Shown piece after piece: positions 1-4,395 of a DNA stretch of 9,372 nucleotides. This DNA comes from Armatimonadetes bacterium UBA5419 (GTDB taxonomy: Bacteria; Armatimonadota; UBA10988), in assembly GCA_002409445.1 (NCBI GenBank), contig DHNJ01000026.1, forward strand, positions 1 to 9,372. The letters run 5' to 3'. The position numbers were made by a program, and so were the translations under genes. A model generated the notes under the pieces. The model saw only the letters and a list, made by a program, of their open reading frames with translations, had not been told where the DNA came from and made no database searches. Position 1 is the first letter of the stretch. Every line of letters begins with the position of its first letter.

Positions 1-1096
1 GCGTGCCCAGCGTCGGGGCGAGCAGCGCGTGCGCGGCCGCCGGGTCACGGTCGTAGCGCCAGAGCGCGCGCAGATGGGCGACCTGCGCCGTCCGCTGCGG
101 GTCGCCGACGACCAGCTCCGCCGCGCGCGCGCCGGCCTGGTCCGCCGCCGCATGCCGGCCATGCAGCGCCAGTGCCTCGGTCTCCGCGAGAAACGCCAGC
201 CAGCGCCCCTCGGGCCCGCACTCGCGCACCCGCTGGTACTGCGCCATCGCCTCGGTGAAGCTGCCGCGCCGCAGCGCTAGGTCGCCCAGCAGCAGGCAGT
301 CGTCCACCAGCCGCTGCGGGTCGCGCGCCAGGTTGGCCAGGCGGAAGGCGTCGCGCGCGTCGCGCTCGGCCTGCTCCAGGTTGTCCAGCGCCAGGTAGGC
401 GCGCGCCGCGGCCAGGTGCGCGCGATGGCGCAGGGTCTCGGGCGTGCCCGCGCGGCCGAGGACCAGTTCCAGGGCGGTGACCGCCGCGCGGTAGTGGCCC
501 AGTCCGACGTACAACTCCGCCAGCCGCACCCGCAGGCTCGCCAGCCAGGACGCCCAGCTGGTCGGATCGCCGGTCGGCGCGGGCTGTGCGACAGCCGCGT
601 CGAGAATCGACTCGAGCTCGATCAGCGCCGCCGCCCAATCGCCCGCCAAGACCAGCGCGTCGACCTCCATCTCCGCCGCCCACAACGAGGCCGGCTGCTG
701 CGCGCGGTACGCCGACTCCGCCTCCGCGCGCGCCACCGCCGCTTCCTTGCCCGCGCCCAACCGCTCGTGACAGGCCGCCCGTAAGCCCTGCACCGGCCCC
801 TGCAGCTCGAGCGGCGCCCCGGGCACCAGCTCATCGGCCAGCATCAACGCGCGGCGCGGCTCACCCGCCATGAACAACGCCTGCGCCAGCCGGAAGCCCA
901 GCCAGTAGTCCTGCTCGTGGCCCAGATACAAAGCCCTCAACACCTTCGCCGCCAAGCCCGCCTGCCCCCGCGCCATCAACGCCCGCGCCAACCGCGGCCC
1001 CACCACCCGCCGCACCAACCGCTCCGTGAGCACCCACGCGAGCACCACCGCCACCGCCACGACACCCCAAGTCCAACCCACCGCACTGCTCTCCAT
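1..1096 (-). CDS. Membrane-anchored TPR-like repeat protein, 3' end outside window
   Basis: Reading the minus strand from the ATG at 1096 gives 365 codons without a stop to the window edge, so the C-terminus is missing. A hydrophobic segment at residues 9-23 (Trp8, Trp10, then Val/Ala/Leu) is followed by arginines 26, 29 and 30, which predicts one N-terminal membrane helix with the rest on the cytoplasmic side. The remainder is alpha-helical with tetratricopeptide-like helix pairs, clearest at about residues 188-215 (LAELYVGLGHYRAAV), 223-256 and 265-292 (LLLGDLALRRGSFTEAM), and weaker ones at 45-90 and 138-165. TPR proteins are scaffolds for protein contacts; no enzyme motif is seen. A TAG stop lies directly before this ATG in the same frame, so translation cannot start further upstream. 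There is no good ribosome binding site before it; a GTG at residue 6 preceded by GGAG is an alternative start. The first 150 codons use TTG for leucine often, the rest almost never. The exact role is unknown. Confidence 0.8.
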   Translation of the reverse strand, partial: MESSAVGWTWGVVAVAVVLAWVLTERLVRRVVGPRLARALMARGQAGLAAKVLRALYLGHEQDYWLGFRLAQALFMAGEPRRALMLADELVPGAPLELQGPVQGLRAACHERLGAGKEAAVARAEAESAYRAQQPASLWAAEMEVDALVLAGDWAAALIELESILDAAVAQPAPTGDPTSWASWLASLRVRLAELYVGLGHYRAAVTALELVLGRAGTPETLRHRAHLAAARAYLALDNLEQAERDARDAFRLANLARDPQRLVDDCLLLGDLALRRGSFTEAMAQYQRVRECGPEGRWLAFLAETEALALHGRHAAADQAGARAAELVVGDPQRTAQVAHLRALWRYDRDPAAAHALLAPTLGT

Positions 1097-1101
1097 CTAT
1101 G

Positions 1102-1107
1102 GGTATA
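1102..1107 (-). promoter_or_regulatory. -10-like TATACC box before the TPR gene
   Basis: On the minus strand TATACC is followed by only five bases (CATAG) and then the ATG of the TPR gene. A transcript started at the usual distance would begin at or next to the start codon, which agrees with the absence of a ribosome binding site. The box sits in the perfect 10-bp palindrome GGGTATACCC (1101-1110), so the same box also reads on the plus strand. No convincing -35 hexamer is present 15-18 bp upstream, so this is tentative. Confidence 0.35.
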
Positions 1108-1144
1108 CCCCAAGCAGCTGAACGGATCGCTGCTAAGACGACCC

Positions 1145-1201
1145 GCCGGCTGGTAAGCCGGCGCTCCGTCTACGCGGCGCATCCTTGCCGGCGCTTCGTC
1201 T
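1145..1201. repeat. Intergenic hairpin plus 15-bp direct repeat (REP-like candidate)
   Basis: GCCGGCT (1145-1151) and AGCCGGC (1156-1162) form a perfect 7-bp stem with loop GGTA. The right arm runs into a 15-bp unit, GCCGGCGCTCCGTCT (1157-1171), which recurs 30 bp later with one mismatch as GCCGGCGCTTCGTCT (1187-1201). A related ACCCGCCGG also occurs twice (1141-1149 and 1210-1218). The stretch lies between two divergent genes and codes for nothing apparent. A palindrome joined to a short repeated unit looks like a dispersed intergenic repeat, but this window alone cannot show that it recurs in the genome. Confidence 0.5.
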
Positions 1202-1218
1202 TGCCCCCCACCCGCCGG

Positions 1219-1248
1219 TTGACACGCGGCTACGGCTTTGGGTAGGAT
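1219..1248 (+). promoter_or_regulatory. Sigma70-type promoter of the HEAT-repeat gene
   Basis: A perfect -35 hexamer TTGACA (1219-1224) is followed after 18 bp by TAGGAT (1243-1248), a fair -10 box. Transcription would begin near 1255, leaving a leader of roughly 25 nt before the ATG at 1281. This placement supports the 1281 start, because the longer open frame beginning at 1185 would start upstream of the promoter. Confidence 0.7.
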
Positions 1249-1270
1249 CGCCAGTGGGTTACTTTGACCT

Positions 1271-1274
1271 GGAG
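1271..1274 (+). promoter_or_regulatory. Ribosome binding site fixing the HEAT-repeat start
   Basis: GGAG with six bases to the ATG at 1281. Together with the promoter and the signal peptide that begins at this ATG, it decides the start codon. Confidence 0.65.
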
Positions 1275-1280
1275 AACGCG

Positions 1281-2426
1281 ATGCACACGGCGAAGCAGAG
1301 GTTCGTGGGGCTGTTGGTGGTGGCGTTGATGGTGGGGGCGGCGGGGGCGCAGGAAGATGCCAACCTGAACCAGCTCGTGACCCGCATCGAGGGCCGCGTC
1401 GGGGCGATGCGCGCCGATGCCGATTTGCCCGTTTCGCGCGCGGCGATCTTCCGCGGGCCGCTGGCTAGCCTGCGCGCTGACATCGAGACCCTCGCCGCCG
1501 CCGGCGACGCCGGCGTGCCCGGCTTGACCCGCCTGCTCGGCTCCAACAACGGCCAGCTGCGCGCCAATGCCGCTTACGGGCTCGGCCTGGTCGGCCTGCC
1601 GTCGGCCGCGCCGGCGCTGGCCGCGGCCGCGCACGATCTGCTCGGCGGCGTCCGCTACCAGATCGCCTGGGCCCTGGGCAATACCGGCAGCGCGATGGCC
1701 CTGCCCGCGCTGAACGAACTGGCCAGCGACCGCGAGGCCGCCGTCGCGGCGACCGCGGTGACCGCCGCCGGCCAGCTGCGCGACGTGCTCAACGCCGAGT
1801 CGGCCGAGACCGCCGCCCAGCGCATCGCCGACCTGATCCCGCTCGCCTCCAGCCAGCCCGCGCAGTACAAGCTGGCGACCTACGGCGCGCAGGCCGTGCC
1901 CGCGCTGATCGCGGCGCTGACCAACGAGGACCGCGCGGTGACCACCGGCGCGGCCAACACGCTCGCGCGCATCGGCGACCCCAGCGGCCTCGAGCCGCTC
2001 TCGGCCCGCTTCATCGCCACCGTCGATGCCGGCGCGCCCGAGTTCAAGTTCGCCCAGGCGCTGGCCGAGTACAACAACGCCGCCGCCGTCTGGCCGTACC
2101 TGACCGCCCTGCTCGACAGCACCTCGCCGACCGTCCAGCAGATCGCCCTCGGGCGCATCGCCCGCCTCGACAACCCGGCGCGGCTGACCGTGCTGCAGGC
2201 CTTCCTCGACAAGGCGGTCAACGCCGGACTGCACACCGCGACGCCCGCGGCCAACGAGATGCAGGTCAACACCGTCGCGACCGCCGCCGAGATCCTCGGG
2301 GTCATCGGCGACACCTCGTTCGTGCCGATCCTCAACCGCATCATCAACGAGGCGCCGGACGCCGACAAGAGCATCGTCAAGCCGATCGCCGAGGCCGCCC
2401 TGCGCGCGATCCAGGAGCGTGGCTAG
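1281..2426 (+). CDS. Secreted HEAT-repeat protein
   Basis: The 381-residue product starts with a signal peptide: basic residues Lys5 and Arg7, a hydrophobic core at 8-20 and a probable signal peptidase I site after Ala-Gly-Ala at 21-23. The mature part is helical with HEAT / PBS-lyase-type repeats: about residues 77-106, 109-136 (IAWALGNTG), 139-166, 204-233 (VPALIAALTNEDRAV, then ARIGDP), 269-297 and 334-357. Such repeats form a curved solenoid that binds other proteins; no catalytic motif is seen, so the likely role is an exported scaffold or binding protein. It has its own promoter and ribosome binding site. It is transcribed divergently from the membrane TPR gene and is separated from rnz by two hairpins, so it is probably a single-gene unit. 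The frame can be opened upstream to 1185, but that would bury the signal peptide and precede the promoter. The repeat-family call is secure; the partner is unknown. Confidence 0.85.
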   Translation: MHTAKQRFVGLLVVALMVGAAGAQEDANLNQLVTRIEGRVGAMRADADLPVSRAAIFRGPLASLRADIETLAAAGDAGVPGLTRLLGSNNGQLRANAAYGLGLVGLPSAAPALAAAAHDLLGGVRYQIAWALGNTGSAMALPALNELASDREAAVAATAVTAAGQLRDVLNAESAETAAQRIADLIPLASSQPAQYKLATYGAQAVPALIAALTNEDRAVTTGAANTLARIGDPSGLEPLSARFIATVDAGAPEFKFAQALAEYNNAAAVWPYLTALLDSTSPTVQQIALGRIARLDNPARLTVLQAFLDKAVNAGLHTATPAANEMQVNTVATAAEILGVIGDTSFVPILNRIINEAPDADKSIVKPIAEAALRAIQERG

Positions 2427-2435
2427 TCCTCATTA

Positions 2436-2451
2436 CCGCCGGTGACGGCGG
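2436..2451 (+). other. Small hairpin just after the HEAT-repeat gene
   Basis: CCGCCG (2436-2441) and CGGCGG (2446-2451) form a 6-bp stem around GTGA, which as RNA is a stable GNRA-type tetraloop. It begins 10 nt after the stop codon. No T-run follows, so it is not a standard intrinsic terminator; it could protect the 3' end of the mRNA or pause polymerase. Confidence 0.4.
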
Positions 2452-2462
2452 CTCGTGTACTG

Positions 2463-2498
2463 GGCATCTAGCCAGGCGATATGCCTGGCTTCGATGCC
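2463..2498 (+). other. Long hairpin between HEAT-repeat gene and rnz
   Basis: An 8-bp perfect arm pair AGCCAGGC (2470-2477) / GCCTGGCT (2483-2490) with loop GATAT is extended by GGCATC (2463-2468) / GATGCC (2493-2498) across a small internal loop, giving 14 base pairs in all. It ends 6 bp before the TATACT box of rnz, so it covers the place where a -35 element would lie. No T-run follows. It may be a factor-dependent or noncanonical terminator, an operator-like palindrome, or both. Confidence 0.5.
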
Positions 2499-2504
2499 GG
2501 GCGG

Positions 2505-2510
2505 TATACT
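2505..2510 (+). promoter_or_regulatory. -10 box of rnz, probably leaderless start
   Basis: TATACT stands out in very GC-rich DNA and matches the sigma70 -10 consensus at five of six positions. Only eight bases (GATCGCCC) separate it from the ATG at 2519, so transcription would start at or beside the A of the ATG. These eight bases have no Shine-Dalgarno match. No good -35 hexamer is visible at 16-18 bp spacing. Confidence 0.5.
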
Positions 2511-2518
2511 GATCGCCC

Positions 2519-3436
2519 ATGCGCGTAGTCTTTCTCGGCACCAGTAGCGCCACGCCCACGCCGCAGCGCTTCCTGCCCTCGGTCGCTCTCATGCGCCAGG
2601 GCGATATCTTCCTGCTCGATTGTGGCGAGGGCTCGCAGATCCGCTTCCGCCGCGCCGGCCTGCGCTTCTCGCGGCTGCGCTGGCTGCTCGTCAGCCACAT
2701 GCACGGCGACCACATCACCGGCCTGCTCGGCCTGCTGATGTCGCTGCAGATGGCCGAACGCACCGCGCCGCTGGAGATCGCCGGGCCGGTCGGCCTGCAG
2801 GACTACATCCTGACCAACCGCCGCCTGCTGCGCACCGAGTTTGGCTACGAGCTGCGCTTCACCGAGCTGACCGAACCGTTCGAGGTCGTCTACGACGGGC
2901 CCGACTTCCGCCTGGAGGCCGCGCGCCTGGACCACCGCCTGAGCACCTACGGCTACGCCCTGGCCGAGAAGCCGCTGCCCGGCCGCTTCCAGGCCGAGGT
3001 CGCCGCGGAGCTCGGCGTGCCCTTCGGCCCGCTCTGCGGCCGCCTGCAGCGCGGCGAGGCGGTGACCCTCGATGACGGCCGCGTGGTCCTGCCCGAGCAG
3101 GTCCTCGGCCCGTCGCGGCCGGGCCGCCGCGTGGTCTACGTCACCGACACCCGCCCCTGCCCCGGCGGCGTGCTGCTGGCCGAGAGCGCCGACCTGCTGA
3201 TCCACGAGGCCACCTTCGGCGCCGATCTGGCCGACGAGGCCCGCGTCAAGAAGCACAGCACAACCCGCGAGGCCGCCGAGGTCGCCCGGCTGGCCGGCGC
3301 GCGGCACCTCGTGCTGACCCACTTCTCGCCCCGCTACGTCGACCTCGAAGCCCTGCGCGCCGAGGCGGCCGAGCTGTTCGAGCCGGTCGACGTCGCCTGG
3401 GACCTGCGCGAGTTCGTCCTGGAGCCCGTGCCATGA
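2519..3436 (+). CDS. rnz: Ribonuclease Z (tRNA 3'-endonuclease)
   Basis: RNase Z is a cytoplasmic zinc endonuclease of the metallo-beta-lactamase fold that cuts pre-tRNA just after the discriminator base, needed mainly for tRNAs whose genes lack an encoded CCA. The 305-residue length is normal for the short bacterial form. The family signature is complete: the opening MRVVFLGTSSATPTPQR, LDCGEGSQIRF at 33-43, the metal motif HMHGDH at 60-65 (His60, His62, Asp64, His65), His139 before STYGYAL, Asp210 in VYVTDTRPC, His246 in KKHSTTREAA and His268 in LTHFSPRY. Residues about 150-200, including VPFGPLCGRLQRG, match the exosite-arm region that holds the tRNA. The start is the ATG directly after the TATACT box; there is no ribosome binding site, which suggests leaderless translation. 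Its stop overlaps the start of the kinase gene by ATGA, so both are translated from one mRNA. The identification is very secure. Confidence 0.95.
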   Translation: MRVVFLGTSSATPTPQRFLPSVALMRQGDIFLLDCGEGSQIRFRRAGLRFSRLRWLLVSHMHGDHITGLLGLLMSLQMAERTAPLEIAGPVGLQDYILTNRRLLRTEFGYELRFTELTEPFEVVYDGPDFRLEAARLDHRLSTYGYALAEKPLPGRFQAEVAAELGVPFGPLCGRLQRGEAVTLDDGRVVLPEQVLGPSRPGRRVVYVTDTRPCPGGVLLAESADLLIHEATFGADLADEARVKKHSTTREAAEVARLAGARHLVLTHFSPRYVDLEALRAEAAELFEPVDVAWDLREFVLEPVP

Positions 3437-4395
3437 CCCCGACCCGCTTCCGCCGCTTCACCATCAGCCTCGAACTAGCCGCGCAGCTCTGCGCCGAGCA
3501 CGGCCTGCCCGCGCCGGTCGGCCTCGAACGCGTGCCCCACGGCGAGGTCAGCGGCGTCTTCCTCCTCGACCTCGCCGACGGCCAGAGCGCCGTGCTCAAG
3601 GTCTACCTACGCAACCACGAGCCGCGCCTGCTGGTCGCCGAACAGGCCATCTTCGAGCACCTGCGCCGCCAGGCCCGCCTGCCCGTGCCCGCCTGGACCC
3701 ACCTCAACCTCGAGGGCGGCGAGCTGGGCTGGCCCTACGCCCTGCAGCAGCGCCTCCCCGGCGTCGACGGCGAGACCGTCCTGCTCGGCGAGGACCTGCC
3801 CGGCACCGAACGGCTCCTGCGCCGCGTCGGCGAGACGCTGGCCCAGCTGCATCACGTCTCCCCGCTCGGCTCCTGGCTCGAACGCGCCGACCTGCCCTCC
3901 GCCGATTCCTGGCTGCCCAGCCTCGAAGCCGAGTTCAGCCAGGCGGTCGCCCGCCTCGAACAACAAGGCTGGCTCGAGCCCGAGCTGCTGCACCGCGCGC
4001 GGCTGGTCTGGGCGGCCGGGTCGTCGGTGCGCGAGGCGCCGTTCGAGCCGGTCCTCTGCCACGGCGACTTCCAACTCTGGAACCTGCTGGCCGACCCGCA
4101 ATCGCTCCAGATCACCGGCCTACTGGACATCGGCCAGGCCTACTGGGGCCCGGCGGCGGTCGATTTCCGCGACCTCGAGCTGAACCTCTTCGGCCACGCG
4201 CCGCGCCTGCGCCAGGCGTTCCTCCACGGCTACGGCTGGCACGATTTCGACGAGCGCGAACGCGAGCGGCTGCGCCAGGCCGCCCTCAGCCGCGCCCTGG
4301 CTCTGCTCGCCGCGTACTGGGGCCCGACGGCGATGATCACCCCGGCCGCCGTCTGGCACCTGCTCGCGCCCTGGTCCGAAGACGCCGAGGGCTAG
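3433..4395 (+). CDS. APH-family small-molecule phosphotransferase
   Basis: The 320-residue product belongs to the aminoglycoside phosphotransferase / choline kinase fold (protein-kinase-like), whose members transfer phosphate from ATP to small hydroxylated substrates. Visible motifs: a probable nucleotide-binding lysine, Lys56 in AVLKVYL; the catalytic loop VLCHGDFQLWNLL with His210, Asp212 and Asn217; and the metal-binding Asp232 in LLDIGQAYWGP, followed by Asp244 in AVDFRDLE. The total length is typical. No signal peptide or membrane segment is seen, so it is cytoplasmic. The start ATG overlaps the rnz stop by four bases, and GGAG (3421-3424) lies eight bases upstream, so it is coupled to rnz. 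The end overlaps tail-to-tail with the GH2 gene. The fold is sure but the substrate is not: homoserine, choline, sugars or fructosamines are all used by relatives. The name of the family does not imply drug resistance. Confidence 0.85.
   Translation: MTPTRFRRFTISLELAAQLCAEHGLPAPVGLERVPHGEVSGVFLLDLADGQSAVLKVYLRNHEPRLLVAEQAIFEHLRRQARLPVPAWTHLNLEGGELGWPYALQQRLPGVDGETVLLGEDLPGTERLLRRVGETLAQLHHVSPLGSWLERADLPSADSWLPSLEAEFSQAVARLEQQGWLEPELLHRARLVWAAGSSVREAPFEPVLCHGDFQLWNLLADPQSLQITGLLDIGQAYWGPAAVDFRDLELNLFGHAPRLRQAFLHGYGWHDFDERERERLRQAALSRALALLAAYWGPTAMITPAAVWHLLAPWSEDAEG
4392..4395. other. Shared CTAG: convergent overlapping stop codons
   Basis: The kinase gene ends with TAG at 4393-4395 on the plus strand and the GH2 gene ends with TAG at 4394-4392 on the minus strand. 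Both codons lie in the self-complementary tetranucleotide CTAG. There is no intergenic space for a terminator between the two convergent genes. Confidence 0.9.

Noticed and set aside
45..683. Minus-strand frame of 212 codons with an ATG
   Set aside because: It is out of frame with the TPR-like reading frame, which stays open to the window edge and yields a plausible helical repeat protein; this one yields Gly/Arg/Ala-rich sequence.
1185..1280. Upstream extension of the HEAT-repeat gene to an earlier start
   Set aside because: It would begin upstream of the TTGACA/TAGGAT promoter and put 32 residues before a normal signal peptide; the ATG at 1281 has its own ribosome binding site.
1097..1280. 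Riboswitch or small RNA in the divergent intergenic region
   Set aside because: The only structure is the short hairpin/repeat module; it lies upstream of the predicted HEAT-gene promoter, so it would not be in that gene's leader.
2436..2451. Rho-independent terminator of the HEAT-repeat gene
   Set aside because: The stem is short and no T-run follows, so it was kept only as a hairpin.
3433..4395. Aminoglycoside resistance gene
   Set aside because: The APH fold covers many metabolic kinases; there is no close resemblance to a known resistance enzyme and no mobile or resistance context.
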